64,000 nucleotides of DNA from JADJWR01 sp963847675 (lineage in GTDB: Bacteria; Pseudomonadota; Gammaproteobacteria; Burkholderiales; Burkholderiaceae_F), in contig CAWKAP010000008.1 in NCBI GenBank assembly GCA_963847675.1, positions 1 to 64,000 on the forward strand, in the 5' to 3' direction. Position 1 is the first letter of the stretch; each line of letters begins with the position of its first letter. Positions 62,782 through 64,000 of the stretch are shown here, piece after piece. The position numbers and the translations under genes are program-made. The notes under the pieces are model-generated. The model made no database searches. It was not told the DNA's origin and worked only from the letters and a program-made list of their open reading frames with translations.

Positions 62782-64000
<1,219 letters not shown>

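Overview
The window is GC-rich, densely coded chromosomal DNA. It ends in an rRNA operon read on the minus strand (16S, tRNA-Ile, tRNA-Ala, 23S, 5S). The 16S text and the fmdB-DUF502-aspS-nudB gene order both point to a betaproteobacterium, most likely Burkholderiales. No phage, insertion sequence with a transposase, CRISPR array or replication origin was seen.

Layout. (1) 1-5.7 kb, minus strand: an RND efflux permease cut by the window edge, a sulfide:quinone-oxidoreductase-like flavoprotein and a membrane-fusion protein form one operon. A CsoR-type GC-rich inverted repeat lies just upstream, followed by a DUF302 gene and a CYTH-CHAD triphosphatase. (2) 6.2-18.4 kb, mostly plus strand: a periplasmic copper-handling island with a Met-rich Spy/CpxP-like protein, multicopper oxidase, cupredoxin, DUF411 protein, two free CusF proteins, a cytochrome c, CusC, CusB and CusA. 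Three small uncharacterised exported proteins lie among them. cusA carries about 18 small indels and cusC one. (3) 18.4-25.3 kb: an MFS transporter, several lipoproteins, an HNH nuclease, a trypsin-like protein and a B12-binding radical SAM enzyme. (4) 25.4-34.1 kb: six neighbouring genes of archaeal or eukaryal flavour: a beta-CASP RNA hydrolase, an AMP/thymidine-phosphorylase-like enzyme (frameshifted), PRPP synthetase, a histone-H1-tailed SWIB protein, an Lhr-type helicase and a type V fructose-bisphosphatase. (5) 34.2-44.1 kb, minus strand: housekeeping genes (clsB with a YbhP-like phosphodiesterase, nudB, aspS, DUF502, fmdB) and some unknowns. (6) 44.3-52.8 kb, plus strand: a catabolic cluster with a glutamine-synthetase-like ligase, ketopantoate-reductase-like enzyme, solute-binding protein, iron alcohol dehydrogenase (frameshifted), PuuD-like hydrolase, enoyl-CoA hydratase and aldehyde dehydrogenase. 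This set suggests breakdown of an unknown amine through gamma-glutamyl intermediates. (7) 52.8-59.0 kb: thioredoxin 2, a pseudouridine synthase, a second EF-G and a dimethylglycine-dehydrogenase-like flavoprotein. (8) 59.1-64.0 kb: the rRNA operon.

How the parts fit. Regions 1 and 2 together look like a metal and sulfide stress locus. Periplasmic copper would be oxidised (multicopper oxidase), chaperoned (CusF, DUF411, cupredoxin) and exported (CusCBA), while reactive sulfur is oxidised by the SQR-like protein next to another RND pump. Region 4 may link RNA or nucleotide breakdown to PRPP and gluconeogenesis. Single-base insertions interrupt four otherwise well-conserved genes, so part of the frameshifting is probably sequence error rather than biology.
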